Below are positions 33,141 to 42,400 of a stretch of DNA of 64,000 bases, piece by piece; within the stretch, counting starts at the first letter, position 1, and every line of letters begins with the position of its first letter. Origin of the DNA: Sediminicola arcticus (GTDB taxonomy: Bacteria; Bacteroidota; Bacteroidia; Flavobacteriales; Flavobacteriaceae); the NCBI RefSeq assembly GCF_040566695.1, contig NZ_JBEXAE010000008.1, positions 1 through 64,000 on the forward strand. Reading direction: 5' to 3'. The notes beneath the pieces are model-generated. The model was not told the DNA's origin. It saw nothing but the letters and a program-made list of their open reading frames with translations, and did not search any database. Both the position numbers and the translations under genes were made by a program.

Positions 33141-34583
33141 TTACTGCTTTACCCAATTGTTTGCAAAATCGCATCCCTTATTGTCCTTGTTTACGCTGAT
33201 ATAGGTGTCCTCAATATGTTCTGACATCCACTTTTCAATAGCCTTGAACTGCTTATCACGAAGTGCCAACTCCTGAATCTTTAAATAATCCTTGGAAAAA
33301 TTTGCCTCGTGCTCATCATACCTATTGGTAATCTTCATAATCTTATATTTTGGAGCCCCTCCTCTTGGATCTTCCTCTAAAATAGGCTGAGAAATCTCAT
33401 TATCCTTCAAGTTACGAACCTGATTGTAAAGGGTAGGATCCATTTTTGTCAATTCAAAATGGGAATCAAAATTGGTAGGGTTCCTCAATAGACCACCATC
33501 AAATTTGGTTTCCTTTTCATCTGAAAAATTTTGGGCTGCCTCAGCGAAGGTATATTTTTCATCCATCACATTTTGACGCACACTATCCAGTTCTACCTTG
33601 GCGGCATCCATAGCTTTTTGAGGGATTTCTGGTGCAATCAATATGTGCCTAAGATCTACTTCTTGACCTCTTATTTTTTCAATATAAATAATATGATAAC
33701 CAAATGTGGTCTCAAATGGCTCTGATATCTCCCCTTCTCTTAAACTAAAGGCAACGTCCTTAAATTCTTTAACGAACCCTGTCTGTCTGGTCATACTGTA
33801 AAAACCACCTTTGGATTTTGATCCTGGGTCTTGAGAGTAAAGAATGGCCTTTACACTAAAACTGGCGCTATTATCTTCTACATCAGCTTTTATGGCCTTC
33901 AATTTGTCTATTACCTTTTGCTTTTCCACTTCTGGGGCTGCGGGCTCCTTTACTATTTGTGCAATTTCTAATTCGGCCCCAAATACAGGACGCTCATCTG
34001 TAGGGATCTTGTTAAAGAATTGGCGCACCTCTTCTGGGGTAATCTCTATTTCGCCTACAATCTTTTGCTGCATTTTCTCTGACAGCATTCTTAACTTATT
34101 GATCTTAAAAAGCTCCTCTCTAAAACTCTCCTCATCGTTCTTGCGATAGAACTTTAGAACTTTTTCAATAGAACCTACTTGGGATACAAGAGATTGCAAC
34201 TGTCTTTCACTAGTGGAATTCACCTCGTCGTCTGAAACCAAAATACTATCCTGAACTGCCTGATGGGCATACAAACGATCTTCCATTAATTTTCCCAGTA
34301 AGCCACAGCGGGTGATATCTTCTGTAGAGGCTCCCTGACTTCGCAAATCGATCAAGGTTTTTTCTATATCCGATTCCAGAATTACATAATCTCCTACCAC
34401 AGCTGCTACCCCGTCTAATTTTATTCTTTTAAAATTGTTTACGGTATCTTTTTTATACCCTTCATTAGCTTCCACTGCAGTATCTTGTGGTTCTACCTGA
34501 GTATCAGGCGTTTTATCGTTTTCCTGTGCATACCCCATTACCGTTAAAAGTAAAGCGGTTAAAAAAGTGATCGTCTTATTCAT
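33141..34583 (-). CDS. SurA-like periplasmic peptidyl-prolyl isomerase
   Basis: 480-aa exported chaperone/isomerase for outer-membrane proteins. The signal peptide is MNKTITFLTALLLTVMGYAQ. Residues about 55-160 form the SurA N-terminal region (VAAVVGDYVILESDIEKTLI, GLLGKLMEDRLYAHQAVQDS). Two parvulin (PpiC) domains follow, with FSVKAILYSQDPGSKSKGGF, DVAFSLREGEISEPFETTFG, VDLRHILIAPEIP and NFSDEKETKFDGGLLRNP. The start at 34583 is chosen for the signal peptide; a few upstream in-frame codons exist. Its ATG overlaps the end of the upstream SurA-like lipoprotein by 8 bp. Confidence 0.9.
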   Translation of the reverse strand: MNKTITFLTALLLTVMGYAQENDKTPDTQVEPQDTAVEANEGYKKDTVNNFKRIKLDGVAAVVGDYVILESDIEKTLIDLRSQGASTEDITRCGLLGKLMEDRLYAHQAVQDSILVSDDEVNSTSERQLQSLVSQVGSIEKVLKFYRKNDEESFREELFKINKLRMLSEKMQQKIVGEIEITPEEVRQFFNKIPTDERPVFGAELEIAQIVKEPAAPEVEKQKVIDKLKAIKADVEDNSASFSVKAILYSQDPGSKSKGGFYSMTRQTGFVKEFKDVAFSLREGEISEPFETTFGYHIIYIEKIRGQEVDLRHILIAPEIPQKAMDAAKVELDSVRQNVMDEKYTFAEAAQNFSDEKETKFDGGLLRNPTNFDSHFELTKMDPTLYNQVRNLKDNEISQPILEEDPRGGAPKYKIMKITNRYDEHEANFSKDYLKIQELALRDKQFKAIEKWMSEHIEDTYISVNKDNKGCDFANNWVKQ

Positions 34584-35469
34584 CTTGTACATATATCTCA
34601 AATTCTTTTTCTTTTATAGCCTCATCAATAATTTCGGTCTCTAGCTTTCGCATATAATCCAACCTTCTTCTGTTCATGAGAACCTGTCTTATGGAAGGCC
34701 TTATAAATGATAATGGGGCAATATCATTAACTTCTAACACATCAATTACCTTGCCCAAATATACCCCTAATGAATCCTGAATTTCAAAAAATTGTGATTT
34801 TTTTAAGTACAACGCCTCATTTTCAAGACTTAAGGGAGTTATTTCCTTTACAATTCTAGAAACCTTTACCCAAACAGAATCATTAAGGTTTAGCTTCCTA
34901 AATTGCATGCTTATAGAGTCTAAAAAAGCTATATCCTTCTTATTGAAACGCTTTAGTTTCTCTGCTACAGCATCTTTTTTCAAAAATTGCGGGGGTAATT
35001 CCACAAATCGGATCATCATGAGTTTCTCCCTTAACTTAAAATTTTCTTTTTCATTCTCATAAAAGGCGAATAGCCCTTCTTCATTCACAATAGTATCTAG
35101 AGCCTGCTGTACCAATGCTTCTTTATAAGCCCTAGTATATAGATCTATCCTATAATCGTCTACTAGCTTATCAAACTCGGCAAGTTTATCTACTGGTAGG
35201 TTAATCCTTGATTTTGAGAGTAGCAATTGCTTAGATGCCCATGTATTTATATAATTGGATACAAGCAATACACTATCAGCTTTAGACATGTTATCCGTTA
35301 TTAGAGGGGCAATATCCTCTTCATAGAGATACACTTCTCCAACACGGGCTATAGCCTTGTTATCCTTCTTTTTTTTCCAGATTCCTTCGCATGAAGCTCC
35401 TAGAAAAAGTAACGCAAACGCGGATAGTAGGACAAGAAGTTTAATGAAATGTCGAGTTATTAAAAACAT
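34576..35469 (-). CDS. SurA-related periplasmic lipoprotein
   Basis: 297-aa lipoprotein: MFLITRHFIKLLVLLSAFAL...LGASC gives a lipobox Cys at about residue 27. The rest is mostly helical with charged residues and resembles the SurA/PpiC chaperone region (IARVGEVYLYEEDIAPLITD, INTWASKQLLLSKSRINLP), but no typical parvulin active-site segment is visible. It is therefore probably a chaperone-like paralog rather than an active isomerase. It precedes the full SurA-like gene with an 8-bp overlap, indicating coupled production. The start at 35469 is set by the lipoprotein signal; longer in-frame extensions are unlikely. Confidence 0.8.
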   Translation of the reverse strand: MFLITRHFIKLLVLLSAFALLFLGASCEGIWKKKKDNKAIARVGEVYLYEEDIAPLITDNMSKADSVLLVSNYINTWASKQLLLSKSRINLPVDKLAEFDKLVDDYRIDLYTRAYKEALVQQALDTIVNEEGLFAFYENEKENFKLREKLMMIRFVELPPQFLKKDAVAEKLKRFNKKDIAFLDSISMQFRKLNLNDSVWVKVSRIVKEITPLSLENEALYLKKSQFFEIQDSLGVYLGKVIDVLEVNDIAPLSFIRPSIRQVLMNRRRLDYMRKLETEIIDEAIKEKEFEIYVQDE

Positions 35470-35605
35470 CCTGCAAAAGTAACAAATAACCATCGCTGTG
35501 CAAGTTCTGATTTTCTGCCAAAAATCAACTATTTTTAACAAATGTTTAGAAATACTAAGCTTTTGTAACCCAAAAACACCTTTAGGATCTATATCCTTGC
35601 AACGT

Positions 35606-35848
35606 ATGAGCAATAGAAGAATAAAATTGATTTGGGACTTTAGGGGCCCCGCTGCCGCTAAAACAGCTGAACACCACGAAATACATTTAACAGATTATAT
35701 AATTGCAGAAAAATTAGATTTAGGAATAACAGGCTGCAAAACCTTTAGTGAAATGCACAGCATTGCCTTTTTGGTAGTGGATGAATCAAAAATGATTGAG
35801 GTCCGTGACGCCTTAAAACCTCATAGGGGAGAAGTTTATGAAGACTAA
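35606..35848 (+). CDS. Small conserved protein of unknown function
   Basis: 80-aa soluble, mixed-charge protein starting MSNRRIKLIWDFRGPAAAKT and ending LKPHRGEVYED. No known domain is recognised. His residues cluster at AEHHEIHLTDY and SEMHSIAF, with one Cys. A -7-like element (TATCCTTG, one mismatch) at 35592-35599 lies only six bases before the ATG, so the message may be almost leaderless. It lies in the divergent gap between the SurA-related lipoprotein and a serine hydrolase. I recall proteins of this size and type elsewhere in flavobacteria but could not check. Confidence 0.7.
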   Translation: MSNRRIKLIWDFRGPAAAKTAEHHEIHLTDYIIAEKLDLGITGCKTFSEMHSIAFLVVDESKMIEVRDALKPHRGEVYED

Positions 35849-35893
35849 ACCCTTACCTATTATTAGTTTCTTTTAACCTTACTATGAGCACCC

Positions 35894-37060
35894 GTGAAAA
35901 ATAAATATTTATACGTTTTTTGGATTCTCCTAACGGTCATTGGTTGTAAGGATGACGTGCCCCTTCCTGATAATCCATTGGCATATGTTCTAAAATCAAA
36001 AAATCAAAAAATTAAAAGGGTACTAGACAGTATCGACAAATACGAAGTGCAGATAAGATTTACCTCGATCTTCCGAAGAAACGATAGTATTATTTTAGAG
36101 GATCACGATTTTCAGGTGAATTCAGAAAATTATTTTTACCCTGCAAGTACTGTTAAATTTCCCTTAGCTATTCTTGCCTTAGAAAAACTAAACGAGAATG
36201 ATAGCCTTACTATGGATACACGTTTTTTTGTGGAAGGAGACACCATCACTACCACTTTTGCAGAGGAAATCAACAAAATATTCGCAGTTAGCGATAATGA
36301 GGCCTACAATCGCTTATTCGAATTTTTAGGAACAAATGAGATCAACCTGCGTTTGGCAAACAAAGGAATTAGCCCTGTACGCATCTCACACCGCTTGTCT
36401 ACCGAAAATGCAGACCGTACCACCACCAAGCCCCTTGTTGTTTATTTAAACGATAGCACCCTTACCAATAGACGAAAATCATACAACAAAGCTCCAGAAA
36501 GACTGTCCTTGAATGGTGTAAAAAAAGGCCGAGGGTATTATAATGAAGAGGAACTTATTTTGGAACCCTTTGATTTTTCCCTTAAAAACTATTATACCAT
36601 TGAAGCGCAACATGCAGTCTTGAAACGGATTATTTTTCCAGAATTATTTTCAAGAAAGGAACAATTTCGCATTAGTAATGAACAACGACAACGGCTTTTG
36701 AAAGCGATGAGTACCGTCCCAAGACAAGCTGGTTATAATGCAACTAAATTCTACGATAGTTATGGAAAATTCTTTATCTACGGTGATACAAAAGAGCCTA
36801 TCCCAAAGACCGTAAAAATTTATAACAAAGTTGGCTATGCATATGGTACTTTAACCGACTGTGCTTATATAAAGGATACGGTTAACAACATAGAATTTTT
36901 GATCACCGCCACTATTCTAGTGAATAGCAATGAGACTTTCAATGATGACCAATACGAATATGAAACAATAGGCATCCCGTTCCTGGCAGAACTAGGTAGA
37001 GAACTTTACCAATTACAACTATCCATAAAAAACGGAACCTTTGGAACTTCTACACCTTGA
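35894..37060 (+). CDS. Class A beta-lactamase-fold serine hydrolase lipoprotein
   Basis: 388-aa lipoprotein with a GTG start (MKNKYLYVFWILLTVIGC, lipobox Cys at 18). It has a penicillin-binding-type serine hydrolase fold: SxxK in YPASTVKFPLA, an SDN-like motif in AVSDNEAYNRL, and the K-x-G triad in YNKVGYAYGTL. The spacing fits a class A beta-lactamase-related hydrolase; whether it hydrolyses beta-lactams or acts as a peptidase/esterase is unknown. The GTG is used because the signal peptide begins there and no ATG lies nearby. It follows the small conserved gene by 45 bases. Confidence 0.82.
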   Translation: MKNKYLYVFWILLTVIGCKDDVPLPDNPLAYVLKSKNQKIKRVLDSIDKYEVQIRFTSIFRRNDSIILEDHDFQVNSENYFYPASTVKFPLAILALEKLNENDSLTMDTRFFVEGDTITTTFAEEINKIFAVSDNEAYNRLFEFLGTNEINLRLANKGISPVRISHRLSTENADRTTTKPLVVYLNDSTLTNRRKSYNKAPERLSLNGVKKGRGYYNEEELILEPFDFSLKNYYTIEAQHAVLKRIIFPELFSRKEQFRISNEQRQRLLKAMSTVPRQAGYNATKFYDSYGKFFIYGDTKEPIPKTVKIYNKVGYAYGTLTDCAYIKDTVNNIEFLITATILVNSNETFNDDQYEYETIGIPFLAELGRELYQLQLSIKNGTFGTSTP

Positions 37061-37546
37061 TTTGTGTACCTAGAAATACGTATAATAGTGCTCTTGGCAG
37101 AATTGCGTTGGTAATGTGCCCCTTTTAGCATCATGTCTTAGAGCTAAAGAATGGTAGAATACCAATTAGAGGAGGTTGCCATCATAGAGCCCAGACTACC
37201 ATGAACAAACTCATGCTAATAGGCTAGTAATTCCTTCATTAGGATGGACTAGAGAAAAAGGTGTTTTCTAGTTCCTAAAGATCTTAAATTTTTAGACATC
37301 CGCTTCCGAGGGAATTGCGTAGTAGCCAAGACCTTCAAATATAAAGCCCTGCCAGATTGGTTGTCCTTAAACAACACCATAATCCTGCAGACGAGTATGG
37401 CTAGTTGGCAATTTATACCTAGGTGATCCTTAGAAAAGGGCAAAATAAAATTCATTTATGGTTCATATTAGAACAACTTAAGCAAGGGAAAAGAACACCG
37501 AAAAATAAATATTATAAGAGCTATAGGTCAGACCAATAATAAGAAG
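37061..37546. other. Gap with an unrecognised minus-strand frame
   Basis: Nearly 490 bases without a convincing gene. A minus-strand frame (37249-37455) reads MNFILPFSKDHLGINCQLAI...LYLKVLATTQFPRKRMSKNL and stops, after which other frames continue with apparently protein-like residues (MMLKGAHYQRNSAKSTIIRI). The look is that of one more decayed gene, but I could not assign a family. Confidence 0.35.
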
Positions 37547-37554
37547 TAGCTTTG
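37547..37554 (+). promoter_or_regulatory. -7 promoter element for the KTSC/J-domain gene
   Basis: TAGCTTTG matches TAnnTTTG exactly; the ATG of the next gene is 85 bases downstream, giving a relatively long leader. Confidence 0.45.
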
Positions 37555-37638
37555 CGCCCAGTTAAAAAAAAATGACAGTACTCCACTCAAAACCAATTCT
37601 TTACAAACGGCTAGTTGGAGTTAAAAAAAAGAAGATGC

Positions 37639-38079
37639 ATGAAGCGTATTAATGAATACAAGAAATTGTTCAATGTTGAAAAGGAATTAGACCTAAAACA
37701 GCTGAAAACAACCTATAGGAATTTGGTAAAGGAGTGGCACCCAGATAAATTCCAGAAAGAAGATGCCTTATTTGAAGAAGCTCAGATAAAAAGTCAAAAG
37801 ATCATAGATGGTTATCACTTTTTGGTTAGCATAGCACCTGAAACCAAGCAAGCAAATTTGGAAGAGTACAAGGTAACCACAAATGAATCTGGTATTGCAG
37901 ATTTCACCCATAAAGGCTTGTTAATGGAAATTACCTTTTTGGATGGTAATACCTACGAGTTTTTTGGAGTTACTAAGAACATATACGTAAAGATGATTAA
38001 TTCTGATAAGCAACTGAGATTTGCCAAAAGGAACATTTTTAATTCATATCTCTACCGAAAATCGAAAAAAAGCGCATAA
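37639..38079 (+). CDS. J-domain protein with C-terminal KTSC domain
   Basis: 146-aa two-domain protein. Residues about 4-70 resemble a J domain: LKQLKTTYRNLVKEWHPDKF contains the HPD tripeptide used by DnaJ proteins to stimulate Hsp70. Residues about 95-142 match the KTSC fold (MEITFLDGNTYEFFGVTKNI, MINSDKQLRFAKRNIFNSYL), a small domain seen with lysyl-tRNA synthetase and in stand-alone proteins. Its role is not known. The ATG at 37639 is preferred over an in-frame TTG at 37615. It stands alone with its own -7 element. Confidence 0.8.
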   Translation: MKRINEYKKLFNVEKELDLKQLKTTYRNLVKEWHPDKFQKEDALFEEAQIKSQKIIDGYHFLVSIAPETKQANLEEYKVTTNESGIADFTHKGLLMEITFLDGNTYEFFGVTKNIYVKMINSDKQLRFAKRNIFNSYLYRKSKKSA

Positions 38080-38088
38080 TAATAAAAG

Positions 38089-38100
38089 ATTAACGTTAAT
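38089..38100 (+). promoter_or_regulatory. 12-bp palindrome upstream of the cold-shock gene
   Basis: ATTAACGTTAAT is a perfect palindrome 68 bases before the cspA-like ATG; its core TTAACGTTAA recurs at the 3' end of that gene. A regulatory role is possible, but A+T-rich palindromes occur by chance. Confidence 0.3.
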
Positions 38101-38167
38101 ATAATGTGAGAATTAATTTTTTAATGCGATCTTTGCCAACTATTTAGTAATTAATTTAATTTTTATA

Positions 38168-38362
38168 ATGAGTACAGGAACAGTAAAATTTTTCAACGAC
38201 GCAAAAGGATTTGGTTTTATAACTGAAGAAGGTTCTAACAAAGAACATTTTGTACACGTATCAGGTTTAATCGACGAAATCCGTGAAGGAGACGAAGTTG
38301 AATTTGAATTGGAGCAAGGAAAAAAAGGATTGAACGCAGTTAACGTTAAAGTTATCGACTAA
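38168..38362 (+). CDS. Cold-shock protein (CspA family)
   Basis: 64-aa single-stranded nucleic-acid chaperone: MSTGTVKFFNDAKGFGFITE with RNP1 (KGFGFI) and HFVHVS (RNP2). It should melt RNA secondary structure during cold adaptation or growth transitions. Length is standard. A possible -7 box (GATCTTTG, first base off) gives a leader of about 50 bases, which fits the long regulatory leaders of csp messages. It is followed by an intrinsic terminator and transcribed alone. Confidence 0.96.
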   Translation: MSTGTVKFFNDAKGFGFITEEGSNKEHFVHVSGLIDEIREGDEVEFELEQGKKGLNAVNVKVID

Positions 38363-38384
38363 TTACGTTTCTTTTCTAGAAATA

Positions 38385-38411
38385 AGGCCTATCTATTGAT
38401 AGGCTTTTTTT
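38385..38411 (+). terminator. Terminator after the cold-shock gene
   Basis: GCCTATC (38387-38393) and GATAGGC (38398-38404) pair around a 4-base loop, followed by seven T residues. Confidence 0.9.
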
Positions 38412-38495
38412 ATGCCCAAAAATGAGATTCATACATTGTTTATTTTATAATGCTTGTTTTTACTTTGCCTATATTGTTCACAGAAAAACAACAGC

Positions 38496-38885
38496 ATGGC
38501 ACTATTGGCGAAGTGGATCCTTATTTTTTTTGGAATATTCCTTATAGGTACAGCAGTCCTAATGCTTTTATTACCAAGTAAGGCCAGAGAAATCCTTAGA
38601 AAAGCCGGAAGCACACCTTTTATCAATTATATGGAAATATCGGTTCGTATGATTCCATCAGCTGCCTTGATACTTTATGCCGATTACTCCAGATTCACCA
38701 TGGTATTTCTTTTGTTAGGATGGTTTATGTTAGGCACTTCCGTTATACTTTATTTTATACCTAGAAAGATGAACCACCAATATGCCTTAAAATCTGCAGA
38801 TATATTAAATCCACTTTATATACGATGCATCTCCCCTTTATCTTTTCTTTTTGGCATCTTTATCATCTACGGGACTCATTCTTAG
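38496..38885 (+). CDS. Small integral membrane protein of unknown function
   Basis: 129-aa protein with four hydrophobic stretches (LLAKWILIFFGIFLIGTAVL, MIPSAALILY, FTMVFLLLGWFMLGTSVIL, SPLSFLFGIFIIY). No family is recognised. The ATG at 38496 is preferred over an in-frame TTG 42 bases upstream because TACTTTG, a promoter-like box, lies between. It follows the cold-shock gene's terminator. Confidence 0.65.
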   Translation: MALLAKWILIFFGIFLIGTAVLMLLLPSKAREILRKAGSTPFINYMEISVRMIPSAALILYADYSRFTMVFLLLGWFMLGTSVILYFIPRKMNHQYALKSADILNPLYIRCISPLSFLFGIFIIYGTHS

Positions 38886-39452
38886 CATTTTTTTAATTAA
38901 ATGGTATCCGTATCGCTACAACCAATTAATTTTTTATTTCTCTTGGGGTGACCCTCTTATTTAAAGTCTGACTGCATCCTATACTACGTATTTAGACATT
39001 ATTTTATATCTTTAAGTAATCCCCAATTAAAGGTCAACCCATATCTTCTTGGCACCCCATGAAGATATGCTAATAAAATTAGGTAGTTGTTTATACTTCT
39101 AAACGTGAATATACGTCTGGAACTCAAACCAACAAGCGAAAACATTGGAAGATAAGATTCTGTAGCTTGAAGCACAGAACGCCAAGAAAACATGATCTAC
39201 TTATAAAAATGGCATTAAAAAAAACAGATTATACCTTCATTTTTGGTATTCTCTAAAGCTGTGTATTTTAGATACCATAATATCTAATATACAATGGGAT
39301 CAGGACTTGGACCCAAGATGACATTTCAATTTGTAGAAGTATTAAAGGTGATAGTAGAATTTACAATTACAACAAGTAAAGAAACTCCCTTTATTGTATT
39401 TCTTCTTATTAAACTTTAAAAAAGTAAATCGAATAACCTAAAAACAAGCATT
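38886..39452. other. Gene-free stretch with one uninterpretable minus-strand frame
   Basis: 567 bases. A minus-strand frame at 38999-39193 reads MFSWRSVLQATESYLPMFSL...INNYLILLAYLHGVPRRYG and ends GLTFNWGLLKDIK. The ending is protein-like and could be a C-terminal remnant of a lost gene, but no family is recognised. Nothing else is seen. Confidence 0.35.
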
Positions 39453-39890
39453 ATGAAAAAAGCCATCAGGAATGTTTTAGCGATCATTTTAGGGTTGGTC
39501 CTTGGAAGTGTGGTGAATATGGGACTCATTATGACCGGTGGCGACGTTGTCTCCCCTCCCCAAGGTGCAGATATCACAACCATGGAAGGACTTAAGGCTT
39601 CCATGCACCTATTCGAAGCCAAAAACTTTATTTTTCCTTTCTTGGCACATGCTTTAGGTACTTTTGTGGGTGCTGTAATTACAGCATTGATTGCCGCCAA
39701 CTACAAAATGAGGTATGCTTTTGGTATAGGGGCCACCTTTATGTTAGGAGGCATCATCAATAGTTTTCTATTCCCTGCCCCATCGTGGTTTATTGTCTTA
39801 GACCTTATGGCTGCTTATATTCCCATGGCTTGGTTTGGCGGTAAATTAGCATTGGCCTTACACCAAAAAAGCACCAACACAAACCTTTAG
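39453..39890 (+). CDS. Integral membrane protein of unknown function
   Basis: 145-aa protein with four predicted helices (VLAIILGLVLGSVVNMGLIM; FIFPFLAHALGTFVGAVITA; FGIGATFMLGGIINSFLF; FIVLDLMAAYIPMAWFGGKL). It has an N-terminal signal-anchor type start (MKKAIRNVLAI) and conserved-looking glycines and an SPPQGADI loop. No function can be assigned. It is followed six bases later by the start of a decayed SRPBCC gene on the same strand. Confidence 0.75.
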   Translation: MKKAIRNVLAIILGLVLGSVVNMGLIMTGGDVVSPPQGADITTMEGLKASMHLFEAKNFIFPFLAHALGTFVGAVITALIAANYKMRYAFGIGATFMLGGIINSFLFPAPSWFIVLDLMAAYIPMAWFGGKLALALHQKSTNTNL

Positions 39891-39895
39891 AACTC

Positions 39896-40336
39896 ATAAA
39901 ATATAGTGTTTCTATAGAAATTAACAGCGCTATTGATCAGGTTATTGAACTTTTTGACAATCCAGATAATTTAAAGGAATGGATGGAAGGTCTGCTGAGC
40001 TTTGAACATCTGAGTGGCACCCCTTGACAAATTGGGGCCAAATCCAAATTGAGATTTAAAATGGGAAAACGGGACGTTGAAATGATTGAGACTATTACCG
40101 TTCGCAAACTGCCTCAAGAATTTAGTGGCACCTATAAGGTCAAAGGAGTCTTTAACATAGCAAAAAACAAGTTTGTAGAACTCTCGGATACGAAGACCAA
40201 GTAGATCTCGGAGCAGGAGTTTGAATTTATGGGCATAATGAAATTTATGGGTGTTCTGATGCCATGGGCCTTTAAAAAACAATCCTTGAAATACCTGAAA
40301 GCATTTAAAAAATTTGCAGAAAGCCAAGCGTATTAG
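39896..40336 (+). pseudogene. SRPBCC/polyketide-cyclase-like pseudogene
   Basis: One continuous frame of 147 codons reads (ATA)KYSVSIEINSAIDQVIELF, DNPDNLKEWMEGLLSFEHLS, GTP-stop-QIGAKSKLRFKMGKRDVEM, ETITVRKLPQEFSGTYKVKG, NKFVELSDTKTK-stop-ISEQEFEFMG...KFAESQAY. This is an SRPBCC (START-like) domain of the ligand-binding kind. Three separate point lesions are seen: the expected start is ATA, an expected Gly is TGA (40025), and an expected Trp is TAG (40202). There is no frameshift, so decay is recent. It follows the membrane-protein gene on the same strand. Confidence 0.85.
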
Positions 40337-40366
40337 GAAATAATCTAACACAATACCTAATTCAGC

Positions 40367-41580
40367 ATGAGAGATGTATTCCATATTATCATAAGGGTAC
40401 TATTACTCGCCACCTTGGTCAGTTGCCAAGGTCTAACAAAGGGCAATACCATTAAAAAAGCCGCTGTCCAAACACCTTAGTTGATCGGGGGTGGATGTGA
40501 TGGTTGCGAACTGATGTATGTGGGCATGCCCAAAAATATTGCTGCAGTTGACACCAGTGCTGGATGGTCCGAAGTGGGTCATAAATTACTCATGACTGGT
40601 ACAGTATTTAAATTTGGCGGCAAAATACCAGCGCCCAATGTAATAATCTACTACTGGCAGACCGATTCCAATGGGTTCTACTCCCCTGTTAAGGGAATGG
40701 ACGCCAAAGCGAGAAGGCATGGACATTTAAGAGGCTGGGTGAAGACCGATAATAAAGGACATTATGCCATTTATACTATTCGGCCCGCACCTTACCCGAA
40801 GGATGTGATGCCTTCCCATATCCATACGTCCATCAAGGAACCCAACATAACCAATGAATACTATATAGACGAATTTGTTTTTGATGACGATCCCCTACTG
40901 CTCCCCGCTTGGAAAAAGAATCCACCAGAAAATAGAGGCGGAAGTGGCCTTTTAAGAGTGATGCTTTCCAATAATCTACAAATTGCCGAACACAACATTG
41001 TTTTGGGGTTAAACATTCCCAATTATCCCGAAAAACCTGCTTATGGTAAGCAACCCGGATTGGAAATTGGGGAAGACCAACCATCATTTACCCCATACAT
41101 GCCTTGGGGCCAGACAAAGGCACCAAAACCTGTCCTGTTTGTAAGTATGGGAGCTACCATGTCATCATCTATTTTGCGGGCAACAACACTAACTGGAAAG
41201 GTATTAAGCAGTGGTTGGTGTATTTGGAACAGGAAAGAAAAAACCGTAACACGTATTTAAAGGCCTATTTCGTTTACGGAAATAGCAATAGCTATTCCAA
41301 AGAAAAGAGGATAGCGGAGTTGGAACAGGTGGGCATTGGATTGAATTTGAAACATATGGCTCTGAAGTTTGTACCATTCTTTTCGGATAAGGGCAGTGAG
41401 ATAAATCTCAACAAGTTAGATCCCAAAGTGGAAAATACCTTTATCATTTACAAATACCGAACTATTATAGATAAGTATGTAGACCTAAAGCCCACAGCTG
41501 CTAATTTCCTGAAACTATCCAAAACCTTGGATGCCACTACCAATAACTATTTTGGCCTGCCCATACCCAAACAAGACTAA
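40367..41580 (+). pseudogene. Intradiol ring-cleavage dioxygenase-like lipoprotein pseudogene
   Basis: From the ATG at 40367 the frame reads MRDVFHIIIRVLLLATLVSC (lipobox), then TAG at 40478, then LIGGGCDGCELMYVGMPKNI...GHLRGWVKTDNKGHYAIYTI, AEHNIVLGLNIPNYPE, QPGLEIGEDQPSFTPY. At about 41105-41110 one G is missing from a G-run, and the next frame continues GPDKGTKTCPVCKYGSYHVI...VENTFIIYKYRTIIDKYVDL. The first part is related to protocatechuate 3,4-dioxygenase-type folds with the Tyr/His metal ligands recognisable; the second part has a CPVC pair. One nonsense plus one frameshift make it inactive unless the shift is a sequencing artefact. Confidence 0.85.
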
Positions 41581-41732
41581 TTCCTTGGCGTTACTAATTA
41601 CACTATAATTTTGATTGTTGTATGCTAAAGGTTTGTTATTAACACCACCTTAGATATGGGTCTTTTTTGTTTTTTAATTTGAGCATCAAAGGGCTATATT
41701 TTGTACTTTTCCCTATTACAATTAATCCCTTT

Positions 41733-42380
41733 ATGGACCAACTTTTAGATTTCATACTTCATACCGATGATGCTTTACTGTCTTTGGTTGCCGAAAATAT
41801 TTACAAGGCCTACTTTATCCTTTTCCTAATTATAATGCTGGAAACCGGGCTGATTGTTTTCCCTTTTTTACCTGGAGACGGACTCCTCTTTTCTGCTGGG
41901 GTAGTTGCTGCTTCTACAGATATGAATGTATGGGTGTTATTGCTATTGCTTATCATAGCTGCAATCATGGGAAATATTATCAACTACTATGTGGGCATGA
42001 CCCTAGGTGCCGGTTTAAAGGAGAGCAACAATTACATCATTAAAAATTATATCATGATCCATGTCCCCAAGGCAGAAGCATTTTATGCAAAACATGGCGG
42101 CCGCGCTATTATCATTGGTCGGTTTTTTCCTTTTGTACGCACCTATATCCCATTTTTGGCAGGGATTGTACGTATGGAACGCCCTACCTTCATTAAAAAC
42201 AGCGTATTGGGTGCTCTTTATTGGATCTCATTGTTTCTCTTGACAGGATTTTTTGTAGGAGATATCCCTTGGGTAAAAAACAATTATGGACTTATATTTA
42301 TATGCCTCATTATAATTACCATGTTACCCTTATTATTTTCGATGCTAAAGAAATTATTCAAAAAACTGAACTTAATTTAG
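41733..42380 (+). CDS. DedA-family membrane protein
   Basis: 215-aa integral membrane protein of the DedA/SNARE-associated family, needed for envelope homeostasis and thought to move lipids between leaflets. Typical features are LETGLIVFPFLPGDGLLFSA and HGGRAIIIGRFFPFVRTYIP with the conserved Arg-x3-P-x-R, which match the family's re-entrant loops. The length is normal. The ATG at 41733 is preferred over one at 41667 that would add a hydrophobic, non-conserved 22-residue tail. A TATATTTTG box upstream is close to a promoter but not exact. Confidence 0.9.
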   Translation: MDQLLDFILHTDDALLSLVAENIYKAYFILFLIIMLETGLIVFPFLPGDGLLFSAGVVAASTDMNVWVLLLLLIIAAIMGNIINYYVGMTLGAGLKESNNYIIKNYIMIHVPKAEAFYAKHGGRAIIIGRFFPFVRTYIPFLAGIVRMERPTFIKNSVLGALYWISLFLLTGFFVGDIPWVKNNYGLIFICLIIITMLPLLFSMLKKLFKKLNLI

Positions 42381-42400
42381 AGTATTCTTAAAAGTACATT

